NCBI GenBank assembly: GCA_963691705.1
Contig: OY829537.1
Location: 53,420,304 to 53,484,303, forward strand
DNA: 64,000 nt
From: Viola odorata
Taxonomy: Eukaryota > Streptophyta > Magnoliopsida > Malpighiales > Violaceae
Direction: 5' to 3'
The translations under genes and the position numbers were made by a program. Within the stretch, counting starts at the first letter, position 1. Each line of letters begins with the position of its first letter. Shown one piece after another: positions 33,480 through 41,338 of this stretch. Under the pieces are notes generated by a model. The model saw only the letters and a program-made list of their open reading frames with translations, searched no databases and had not been told where the DNA came from.

Positions 33480-33521
33480 CCAATCGCGCGGAGACGCGTG
33501 TAAAAAGAGGTTGGCCACGTG
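33480..33521 (-). promoter_or_regulatory. Conserved upstream block of gene beta (G-box, CCAAT)
   Basis: A CACGTG G-box (33516-33521) and a CCAAT (33480-33484, in reverse on the gene strand) lie upstream of beta. Element B keeps the same G-box (50027-50032) and CCAAT in the same order, although the surrounding bases have diverged. Their role in transcription is inferred. Confidence 0.45.
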
Positions 33522-33752
33522 GAAGCACATTAAAGAAATTAGAAAAAGAGAAGTTATTCAGCGTGATTCCCCAAAAGGGCGACAGAGTTGACCCAGTCAA
33601 GATAACTGCGAAGCAACTGCCTCGGCCAAGCCAACCGCTTACGTTGGCTATCGCCAAGGACCAGTAGGCTAACGGAAATAATGACAAAAGAAAAAGGTAG
33701 AAAATATCATCTTATTTATAAAATGCCAATAGGCATATACAACACAGAGGCG

Positions 33753-34208
33753 TTAATCCTCATCAGCCCAATCCATGTCATAACAGTACTCGTAGTCCTC
33801 CGAAGGCGACGGGAATCCACTGTTGTAGGAAAAGAAATGTTCGACAGGTTTGGGCACAAGCTTTGTCGCATGAGCTACCGTCTTGTCATAACGGGCACGA
33901 GAACTCTCCCCAACGGTAGAAGCTGCTAGCTTTAAATCAGTGCCGCGAGAAAGAGCCTTATTCTCAAAAGAAGGAGAAGGAGGGGCAGACGGTGACACCT
34001 CATCATTTTTTGGTAGCGTCGCGTAGTGGGGCACAAAGCCGGTAAAGAAGGACTCAAAGGTCTGCTTCTTCACTTTCACTATTTTCTTGCGACCCTGGCG
34101 TCTAGCAGGACATTTTATAGGTCTCCACGGAGGAGTCGAAGGAGGATTATCCGAATCCGGTGAAGTCGGAGGTGTTGGCAAGGAATCACGCCCGCAAAAA
34201 TCTGTCAT
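33753..34208 (-). CDS. Antisense gene gamma of element D (small acidic protein)
   Basis: Open for 151 codons from the ATG at 34208. The N-terminus reads DSLPTPPTSPDSD, identical in element B's copy and similar to Cdc4/FBW7-type phosphodegrons (Leu-Pro-Thr-Pro-Pro-x-Ser). A Lys/Arg-rich block follows (about 34120-34070), a Ser/Pro-rich middle, and a conserved acidic aromatic end (here DMDWADED; in B a Trp-Leu-Asp-Glu-Asp end). No known fold is recognised. A TATA-like box lies about 70 bases upstream. Being open in both D and B is unusual among the broken genes around it. Confidence 0.6.
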   Translation of the reverse strand: MTDFCGRDSLPTPPTSPDSDNPPSTPPWRPIKCPARRQGRKKIVKVKKQTFESFFTGFVPHYATLPKNDEVSPSAPPSPSFENKALSRGTDLKLAASTVGESSRARYDKTVAHATKLVPKPVEHFFSYNSGFPSPSEDYEYCYDMDWADED

Positions 34209-34275
34209 GCCGACCTACAAGAAAGCAAAGAGAAGGAAAAGATGAAGATGAATAGGGGAAGGGAAAGCATTTCCC

Positions 34276-34283
34276 TTAAATAA
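34276..34283 (-). promoter_or_regulatory. TATA-like box of gene gamma
   Basis: The minus strand reads GGTTATTTAAGGG, 68 bases before the ATG. Element B has GCTATTTAATGG at 50786-50797, a similar distance from its ATG. Confidence 0.5.
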
Positions 34284-34530
34284 CCCAGGAAGAGCTCCGA
34301 TCCTCGCACAGATCCTGAAAAAATCAATTAAGATGTCTGGGAAAAATAACCGCAATGGCAGAAGCTGATCCGGCACAAATATACCTGCTCGTTAAATGCG
34401 CCAACCAAAAGGCACCAAATAACTACCCAATCACTCACCCCTGAAACGGCGGCTTTGGAAACAGTTGAGTCAAAGCATTCATTGCTCATTCATGGAACGC
34501 AACCGCGGAAAGGGTATGTACTGAAGAAGG

Positions 34531-34550
34531 CTCATTTTCAGTTGGGCTTG
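34531..34550 (-). promoter_or_regulatory. Repeated 20-base motif, internal copy in D
   Basis: CTCATTTTCAGTTGGGCTTG lies about 320 bases upstream of gamma's ATG. Copies also lie at 35255-35274 (before delta and abutting the 3' LTR), 51059-51078 and 51778-51797. The CAGTTG core fits a plant MYB site. Confidence 0.6.
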
Positions 34551-34707
34551 CCACCAACACATTTAGCCAATGCAGCAAGAAATAAACAAAATGACTGGAA
34601 AAAACAAAACAAAAGCAACCATTTATTTATGGCCTGAGCAGCCTCAGCGTTCAGATATACACATAAAAGCATAAGAGAAAGGCAACAAGAGGAAACAAAG
34701 GCAGCCG

Positions 34708-35091
34708 TCAGGCATTGGATCCTGCATCATCCTCCCCTGGTACGACCGGGATATCCCTCAGCGCGTCAGCAATGGAGGTCAGCTCAGCGGAGTAGGCCCT
34801 CATCCCCTTTAAGCAGCAGACCAGCAAATCCTTCCGCTGCTGCAGCATCGAGGCAACCACGTCAAGGTGGGCAGTAGTAGTGGCCAGCTTCGCCAAGCTC
34901 TCCAAAGGACGGAAGTCCTCCAAAGATATTCCCAGTTGTTTGGACAAAATAGGGGTAAGTATCCCCTACAACTCCAGGACATCCTCCGAGGTCTTGGTGA
35001 TCATCCTCTCCAGGAAGCCGATGTCACCTTCAGTAAGGTTCTTCAAGGTCAAAGTTTTGGAGATCAGAAAATTTCAGGTCAGTTCATCCAT
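34708..35091 (-). pseudogene. Antisense gene delta of element D (small helical protein)
   Basis: ATG at 35091; 127 codons. Two stops break it: TGA at codon 6 and TAG after VLEL (about 34971). The protein looks wholly helical with heptad-like leucines and a QRKDLLVCCLKGMRAYS segment matching element B's copy. That copy is open. It is the first gene in from the 3' LTR and has a TATA box about 60 bases upstream. No family recognised. Confidence 0.6.
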
Positions 35092-35150
35092 GGCGAAATA
35101 TGGAAAAGAAAGGGACGTGCAAGTGTGAGGAAACTTGCGCAGAAGAAACT

Positions 35151-35161
35151 TCAATTTATAA
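35151..35161 (-). promoter_or_regulatory. TATA box of gene delta
   Basis: The minus strand reads TTATAAATTGA. The same core stands at 51654-51664 upstream of delta in element B. Confidence 0.6.
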
Positions 35162-35254
35162 GCCCTGACAAAAATCATCTAAACCACTTTCTGATGAGGA
35201 AACGCTCTGATACCTCACGGAGAAGGGGGCGTTAGCCCTTGGTGAACACTCGGG

Positions 35255-35274
35255 CTCATTTTCAGTTGGGCTTA
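35255..35274 (-). promoter_or_regulatory. Repeated 20-base motif abutting D's 3' LTR
   Basis: CTCATTTTCAGTTGGGCTTA ends at the base before the LTR. There is no purine tract where one is expected, so this sequence may have a double role: priming of plus-strand DNA or promoter of delta. Confidence 0.5.
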
Positions 35275-35845
35275 TGATAACAATCCACCTAAGGAAAAGG
35301 GTATTTCCGTCTATTGCCCTGAACTGAAAGAAGAAATCACTATTCCCACCGCCGCGGTGGATAGAGGGCCATCGCCTACCCCAGAGACTGACGCCATGAG
35401 GGCAAAACAGTGCTCAGGAGTCTCCCCAAACAAACCTTCTACATGGCTCGAGGAGCTGTCTCATTCTGAGGAATACCACGCGTCAGGGGGACAACTCAGT
35501 CGCTACCCTATCGTGGTAACATTTATCCCATGGCTATCGCCACGGTAACATATCCTCCGAGGGGCGAACCACGATCCCTAACGTTAGGGATAGCTCTCTA
35601 GCTATTCCAAACGCGGAAATGCTCAATTCTTCTATATATACACCTCCCCCTCAAAGGAGGCAGGTAAGCATACTCTAACTGGCCCAAGCTCTGCCAAATT
35701 TAGTACACATACTGACTTAAGCATCGGAGTGTTTCCGCCGGAGACCCCCCTCCGGCGCATTGCAGGTACCGCGGACCATCGTGAGCATTGATCTGAGAGG
35801 AACCGTTCCGCCATACATCCTTCGGCAGAAAACAAAATCTTATCA
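35275..35845 (+). repeat. Element D 3' LTR
   Basis: TGATAACAAT to CTTATCA, 571 bp, followed by GTGAG. About 13 differences from the 5' LTR by eye. Confidence 0.95.
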
Positions 35846-37068
35846 GTGAGCATAGAGGAGCTCTCACTGGCCTAGCCGATGCCTTGATGAGGTTCTCACA
35901 ATGGTGAGTGAAGGCGAGCGTAGCTGACCTTACCGATGTCTTGTGATGGGTTTTGAACTTTCAATTTACTTGAGTTGTTCTTCGAGTGTTCGGACTCAAA
36001 GGATTCAAGGTTCAAGACTTGAACAATGTTGAGATCAATTTAACTCAGGGTTTTTGGAAAAAAAAGATCTGATTTTATTAAGCCAAGCGGCTGCCTTTAA
36101 ATAGGCATAAACAATACAAGTTTAACTAAGACTAGAAAACCTATTTTAACTAGAACTCCTAAGTAACTTCGAAATAGAACTTCTACTAGTCTAATAACTG
36201 TAAAAAATAATTAATAAATACAAATAAAGCCTTCTAGAACTTCCCAGAAGCATTCGCATCATCAGGCCAAGGTTTGGGCCAAATTCTCCAAGTCGCGGGC
36301 TGCTCGCGTTCACACTGCACGCCAAAATATCCACCCACCCTAACTGTTGATTCGCTTGTCTGATTGGGCTGAAACTTGTCCCATTCGATAGCTAAGACCC
36401 AAAAATAGTAGGAGGGTGCTCCTCTTCCTGGTCCGGGCCTGACTGGTATGAAGAATGGTCGTTGGCGTTGACGGACGCGTTTTGAAGTCCTCATCCGCGT
36501 AGGATTGCTGTCAGCGAAAATGTAACGAGCCATAACAAATAAACGGCTCGTAATTTTAATCTTAATTTTGGACAAAATGAAGAAGACATCATGAGGTTTC
36601 ATAATTGATAAAGATATTGTGATTCTGACTTCTGATGATCGAGATATGGTCCGACGAAGTCGTCCGTCACGTTTGCCCTTAGGACACTTGTGCATGCAAA
36701 AGTAGCAACGGGCCTTCTTGCAAGTTGCTCGTCCAAATGTCCTCAAACTTGGCAGAGGCCCTTTTAAGATCCCAATAGTTCTTGCATATATCTTGGAACC
36801 CTATTTGGAACCTTTCTTCCATGAATTGGCTCGTGTAGATGTGTAACCTTGCACTATGCGCCTCCAAGCCACCTTCCATGTCATCCTTCTCCTAAGGACT
36901 TGATCCAGCAACGTTCCTTGCCTAGTTTCCATGTCTAGAGGTTGTTGTAACCTCCCTTGAAGCTTTGGAACATCTTGGGCTCGACGCTTTGGGTTCATTG
37001 GCCTTAGTCGTAAGGCGTGTGCGCGTTGTGCGTGCGTTAGGGTTAGCCTCGGGGCTAGGATCGTATCA
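35846..37068 (-). repeat. Element E 3' LTR, main part
   Basis: Ends in GGATCGTATCA on the plus strand. A TATA-type box lies on the minus strand at 36106-36097 (CCTATTTAAA). Positions 36234-36533 form an open 99-codon frame upstream of that box, that is, in U3. Confidence 0.9.
36234..36533 (-). CDS. Element E U3-encoded ORF, 99 codons
   Basis: ATG at 36533. The product is basic and Arg-rich early (RTSKRVRQRQRP), then Gly/Pro, then Trp-rich. The second LTR keeps it open at 40721-41020 with about a dozen amino-acid changes. On E's transcript it would lie after ORF2, near the 3' end. No domain is recognised, and it could be an accidental frame. A test of synonymous against non-synonymous change between the two LTR copies would decide. 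Confidence 0.4.
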   Translation of the reverse strand: MARYIFADSNPTRMRTSKRVRQRQRPFFIPVRPGPGRGAPSYYFWVLAIEWDKFQPNQTSESTVRVGGYFGVQCEREQPATWRIWPKPWPDDANASGKF

Positions 37069-37595
37069 TTCCCTTCCCCTTCGAAAAGATTCACCCTCAA
37101 ATCTGTCTCCTCAATGGCAGCAACACTCTCTAAATTAGAAGCAGTAAAGGAAACATACGAATGATAGGAAATACCCAAGGCATCCCACTCGGCGGTGGTG
37201 CCTTTGTGTGCGGCGGTGGTTTGGGCTAAACCAACGTCTCTCATGGCGACTGTCTTGTTGACTTGAGTAGGCAACCAAGGCTGGTGTAAGAACATCCTTC
37301 CTCTATCAATAACCGTCAAGAACCGCTTCAATCTCTCTAAGTATCCCTTAGTCGCATAAGGAATACTCAAACCTTTCATGTGTAACACGGCTTGCCCTTG
37401 TGCTATCATCAACTCCTTGTGAACTCTTATACTTCCCCAGTACTCCACACACCAAGGATTCGATGAACCCATAAACATAAAATCAAAGCCGCATGGGTTG
37501 CAAGTAAACATAAGTGAAAATTCACTAAACAACTCAAACTTGCAAACCAACGAATAACACTTCGCTCTCCAAGCTCTCTCATCACTTCTCTCCAT
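36801..37595 (-). CDS. Element E ORF2, 264 codons, ends in the LTR
   Basis: ATG at 37595, 12 bases after the stop of ORF1. The N-terminal half is rich in Phe, Cys and Trp (CNPCGFDFMFMGSSNPW), and no domain is recognised. In the second half TDLRVNLFEGEGND (about 37110-37070) is the family's pol C-terminal tail, as in F ([12 protein letters not shown]). The frame then crosses the polypurine tract and runs 268 bases into the 3' LTR. It may be expressed by termination and re-initiation after ORF1. Complete and without stops. Confidence 0.6.
   Translation of the reverse strand: MERSDERAWRAKCYSLVCKFELFSEFSLMFTCNPCGFDFMFMGSSNPWCVEYWGSIRVHKELMIAQGQAVLHMKGLSIPYATKGYLERLKRFLTVIDRGRMFLHQPWLPTQVNKTVAMRDVGLAQTTAAHKGTTAEWDALGISYHSYVSFTASNLESVAAIEETDLRVNLFEGEGNDTILAPRLTLTHAQRAHALRLRPMNPKRRAQDVPKLQGRLQQPLDMETRQGTLLDQVLRRRMTWKVAWRRIVQGYTSTRANSWKKGSK
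37069..37086 (-). other. Element E polypurine tract
   Basis: The minus strand reads TTTTCGAAGGGGAAGGGAA directly before TGATACG of the LTR. Confidence 0.8.
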
Positions 37596-37607
37596 TGTAT
37601 GTTGTCT

Positions 37608-39476
37608 CTAATAAAGAGATACATAAGGTTGTGAGCTCGGTATCCCAAGGTTTCTCCACCCTTGTTGCCCTACATCGCCAAAAAGTCTTTTTCGGCGCTT
37701 ATACACAAACTCCATGGATAAACCGTACCAATACCAAACCCTCTCAAGAGACACACTACAACACATACTAGCCATACCAACTTGTAAGAAATCACCATAA
37801 ATATCTCCTGGTACAACTATCTCATCTCTCGGCGTAACCAAAACTCCAAATTTCATGCGTTTCCACAAGTACTCCTCAAAAGTAAGTGTTTCGGCCTTAG
37901 GCTTTTGCATAGGACCATCATCAATTAAATTAAATTCAACTCTAGAATCATATGCACTAATGATGTCCACATACCTCCACAATTCTGCTCTAAGAAAGTT
38001 TAATCCAACCACACCCTTTCGTCTAGGGCTTGGCGCAATATGCTGCACGGAATTGCTATGTTTCTTCCACTCCAATTGCAGTAGCTTAGGGGACTCATCC
38101 TCCTTAATAACTCCTTTCTTCATCTGCCCTAAAGAAGATGAAATAGAAGAAGAGAAAACAATTGGATAAGGGTTAGTAAAATTCAATTGCTTCGGCAAAG
38201 CTTCACTCTTTTTGCCAAGAACAATCTCTTGCACTACTAGTGCGTTTCCACTTTCTCTCCCTTCGGTACTCTCACTCAACTCGTCCTTTTTATGAGTACA
38301 ATTCTCTTCTTTCAACCCATGCTCACTCTTTTCATGGGGGATGTTTTGTTTATTTATTTTCTCCTTTTTAACTCTCAATTTTCCTCTTTCCTTCTCAACA
38401 TCTCTAGCCTTTTTCCATTCGCCGTATGAGTTTTCTAGATATTGTTGATCCTTAAGGACTTCGAGGGGCACCAATGGTCTTAAGGAGATCTTTCGGCCAT
38501 CTTTTATGAACTTGTAACGACCGTCCTTGCCTCTTTGAGTGACTCCTTTCTCTTGCAGCCATGATCGACCAAGAAGTATATGGCTCGACTTCATTGGTAT
38601 CACATCGCAAAGCACATCATCCTTGAACTTCCCAATAGAAAATGAAATCAGGACTTGCTTAGTTACCAACAAGTCCCTTCCGCTGAGCATACAACGCTGC
38701 AGGTATGGCTTTGGATGCTTTGTCGTTGGAAGGCTTGTCTTGTGCACCATCAATGTACTTGCATGATTCGCTAACCTTCCTTCATCGATCACTATTGAGT
38801 AACCCTTCTCTTTTACTAGGCAACGAGTATAAAAGACACCTTGTGCCATGCTTGAACTCCCTACTGCCTCTTGTTGTACACCTAACTCACACTTAGTGAT
38901 AAGTGTTTTATCTTGCTCTTCGAAACAGGGTGCGCTCGGTGATGGACTCGTTCCCTTGACTACCTTTGGATCATATCTTGGTCTCGACATAGCCAACTCA
39001 TGGTCCTCTCTTCTCTTTTGTTCCAGCTCCTCTTCAACCTTCTCTCTGAGGTGATTAACCAATTCTTTCCATGACATCTCCTCCAAGGTTTCGGCATTGT
39101 CCTTTAAGCTAACCGGGGGCTTCCTTGGAACGAAAGTTGGTGGTGTCTCCATCCCCTCGTACCTAACATTCTGCCCTAGCCTCTCATAGGCTCTCTCATG
39201 CGCAACCTCCTTATACAAACTCTCACTTTGTGACTGGCGTTCAGGTCTATGCCAAGGTGGTTCGCGTTCCAATCTGTCTGCGTGCCAATAGGGCTTGCGT
39301 TCTGCTCTATCTTCGAACCATGGTAGTGCATGCCCTTGCTCGCTTGCGTGCCATGATGTCTCACGCTTGTGTATCCTTGGCTCATGTCTTGGGCTAGACA
39401 TAGAAAACTCATGTTGGCCCCTTCTCCTCCTGTCCACTGCCTCATACCTCGCTCTCTCCATAGATGATATTGACAT
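37608..39476 (-). CDS. Element E ORF1, 622 codons, protease-like domain
   Basis: ATG at 39476; unbroken to 37608. The N-terminal third is rich in Arg, His and Glu, with repeats of a W(H/Y)-x-ER type (about 39430-39180), like the gag N-terminus of A and C. The usual capsid core and zinc knuckle are absent. A retropepsin-like segment follows: IDEGRLANHAS at about 38795-38763 in place of DSGS, then LPTTKHPKPY and LLGRSWL (about 38570), the landmarks of this family's protease. After a Lys/Glu-rich linker comes a C-terminal part of about 170 residues (38060-37610) that I do not recognise. An open frame of this size in a decayed neighbourhood suggests recent function. Confidence 0.7.
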   Translation of the reverse strand: MSISSMERARYEAVDRRRRGQHEFSMSSPRHEPRIHKRETSWHASEQGHALPWFEDRAERKPYWHADRLEREPPWHRPERQSQSESLYKEVAHERAYERLGQNVRYEGMETPPTFVPRKPPVSLKDNAETLEEMSWKELVNHLREKVEEELEQKRREDHELAMSRPRYDPKVVKGTSPSPSAPCFEEQDKTLITKCELGVQQEAVGSSSMAQGVFYTRCLVKEKGYSIVIDEGRLANHASTLMVHKTSLPTTKHPKPYLQRCMLSGRDLLVTKQVLISFSIGKFKDDVLCDVIPMKSSHILLGRSWLQEKGVTQRGKDGRYKFIKDGRKISLRPLVPLEVLKDQQYLENSYGEWKKARDVEKERGKLRVKKEKINKQNIPHEKSEHGLKEENCTHKKDELSESTEGRESGNALVVQEIVLGKKSEALPKQLNFTNPYPIVFSSSISSSLGQMKKGVIKEDESPKLLQLEWKKHSNSVQHIAPSPRRKGVVGLNFLRAELWRYVDIISAYDSRVEFNLIDDGPMQKPKAETLTFEEYLWKRMKFGVLVTPRDEIVVPGDIYGDFLQVGMASMCCSVSLERVWYWYGLSMEFVYKRRKRLFGDVGQQGWRNLGIPSSQPYVSLY

Positions 39477-40206
39477 GACTTAAAAATTGCGTTTTTCGCT
39501 CACAGCTTGTGTCTGCAACTTGTAAAATCAATATCTTCCACGTCTGACCTCCGAATTAAGCGATTCTTCTTGAAGCAGATCCGTAAAAGCTCCAAATATG
39601 TTGTGTAAAAATTTCAGAATTTTCTGGACTGGCCTCCTATATATTGATTTTATGTTTCGGTTCCATAATTTTCTGACTCTAAGAAACAACGACTAAAGGA
39701 ACACGTCTTGGGACTTTGGCTGTAACTTTTGACTCCGGTGTCCGAATCACTTGATTCTTTTTGATTCAGATTCTTAACAGACCCAGATTTCCAACGGACT
39801 CTCTTTCACTGAAATCTGACTTCAACAAGTATGTATTGAAATATGATTTTGACACTGACACTTTTGGTGGACTGTTTTTGGTGACACTTTAGGGGACTGA
39901 TTGTTGTGACTCTATTTTGTCACTTTGGGGACTGATTTTTGTGACTCTATTTTGACACTTTGGGGGACTATTTTGTGACTCTATTTGGTACACATAAGAC
40001 AAACAAATCGGACTAGATTTGTCGAAATAAAAACACAAACGCAAAGGAAAACTTGATTTAGGAAATTGATTTCTAAACCGACTCAACTAAAAACGAAAAT
40101 AACTAAATGGGTGAAGGGTGATTGACTCCGGACTAGAGTAAATCGACACAAGAATTTAACGAAAACCGAATTTAAATAAATAACTAACCAAACTTGAACG
40201 GCCTTC
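39477..40206 (-). other. Element E leader with short tandem repeats
   Basis: About 730 bases between primer site and ORF1. Between 39868 and 39990 three to four imperfect copies of a unit of about 40 bases (GGGGACTGATTTTTGTGACT and its variants) are seen. No gene. Confidence 0.65.
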
Positions 40207-40218
40207 GCTCCGCTACCA
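40207..40218 (-). other. Element E primer-binding site
   Basis: The minus strand reads TGGTAGCGGAGC, two bases after the LTR end TAGTATCA. Identical to the sites of A and F. Confidence 0.75.
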
Positions 40219-40220
40219 AG

Positions 40221-41157
40221 TGATACTATCCTTGATAGGCTTGGATCGATTCTCCTTTTTGCGATCGTTGTTCAAGTGTGGATTTCGTTGCGGAAGTCTT
40301 TGATAACATGATTTGAATAGCACTCACGTCGGGTGAGCATAGACAAGCTCTCGCTGGCCTAGCCGATGCCTTGATGAGGTTCTCACAAGGATGAGTGAAG
40401 GCGAGCGTCGCTGACCTTACCAATGTCTTGTGATGGGTTTTGAACTTTCAATTTACTTGAGTTGTTCTTCGAGTGTTCGGACTCAAAGGATTCAAGGTTC
40501 AAGACTTGAACAATGTTGAGATCAATTTAACTCAGGGTTTTTGGAAAAAAAAGATCTGATTTTATTAAGCCAAGTAGCTGCCTTTAAATAGGCATAAACA
40601 ATACAAGTTTAACTAAGACTAGAAAACCTATTTTAACTAGAACTCCTAAGTAACTTCGAAATAGAACTTCTACTAGTCTAATAACTATAAAAACTAATTA
40701 ATAAATAAAAATAAAGCCTTCTAGAACTTCCCAGAAGCATTCGCATCATCAGGCCAAGGTTTGGGCCGAATTCTCCAAGTCACGGGCTGCTCGCGTTCAC
40801 ACTGCGCGCCAAAATGTCCACACGCCCTAACTGTTGATTGGCTTGTCTGATTGGGCTGAAACTTGTCCCATTCGATAGCTAAGACCCAAAAATAGTAGGA
40901 GGGTGCTCCTCTTCCTGGTCCAGGCCTGACTGGTATGGAGAATGGTCGTTGGCGTTGACGGACACGTTTTGAAGTCCTCATCCGCTTAGGATTACTGTCA
41001 GCGAAAATGTAACGAGCCATACCAAACAAAAGGATCGTAATTGTAATCTTAATTTTGGACACAATGAAGAAGACATCATGAGGTTTCATAATTGATAAAG
41101 ATATCATGATTCTGACTTCTGATGATCGAGATATGGTCCGACGAAGTCGTCCATCAC
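40221..41157 (-). repeat. Element E 5' LTR, outer end lost
   Basis: Matches 20694-20800 joined to 35851-36673. Homology to E ends at a TCAC shared with F (41154-41157); about 390 bases of the LTR beyond it are gone. The U3 ORF copy is at 40721-41020. Confidence 0.9.
40721..41020 (-). CDS. Element E U3 ORF, copy in the 5' LTR
   Basis: Second copy of the 99-codon frame at 36234-36533, also open; ATG at 41020. In a 5' LTR it would not be translated from E's own transcript. Confidence 0.35.
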   Translation of the reverse strand: MARYIFADSNPKRMRTSKRVRQRQRPFSIPVRPGPGRGAPSYYFWVLAIEWDKFQPNQTSQSTVRACGHFGAQCEREQPVTWRIRPKPWPDDANASGKF

Positions 41158-41324
41158 CTCCATTTCCTAATTCGTTCCCTTTCATTTCCGCTGCAACACT
41201 CCACCCAAAACCCCATCCAAACCTCTTCCGCAACTTGTTCCCACTTCCGATCCACAAAGCCAACCGAGCCCGATCCGGTCATCTCAAGCATGTCCAAGCC
41301 ATTCAAGGCGTTTGGACGCTATCA
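41154..41324 (+). repeat. Element F 5' LTR, last part
   Basis: Matches 48594-48770 and ends GACGCTATCA. Some 640 bases present in the 3' LTR between the two fragments are missing here. Confidence 0.9.
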
Positions 41325-41326
41325 AG

Positions 41327-41338
41327 TGGTAGCGGAGC
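41327..41338 (+). other. Element F primer-binding site
   Basis: TGGTAGCGGAGC starts two bases after the LTR end. Confidence 0.75.

Larger units (their letters stand above)
20801..35845 (+). mobile_element. Element D, complete Tat/Ogre-like element with antisense genes
   Basis: About 15 kb with LTRs at 20801-21370 and 35275-35845, flanked by GTGAG duplications (20796-20800 and 35846-35850). The sense strand encodes gag, protease, RT, RNase H, archaeal-type RNase H and integrase. An array of tandem repeats follows, and then four genes on the opposite strand. By eye the two LTRs differ at about 13 sites in 570, so D is the youngest layer of the nest. A handful of stops and frameshifts inactivate gag-pol. 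Confidence 0.95.
20694..41157 (-). mobile_element. Element E, LTR element without RT, carries nested D
   Basis: On the minus strand the order is 5' LTR (41157-40221, outer end lost), primer site, leader, ORF1 (39476-37608), ORF2 (37595-36801), polypurine tract, 3' LTR (37068-35851 plus 20800-20694). There is no reverse transcriptase, RNase H or integrase anywhere inside. Element D cuts the 3' LTR with the duplication GTGAG. Transposition would need enzymes from a relative such as F or C, with which E shares end and priming sequences. Confidence 0.9.
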
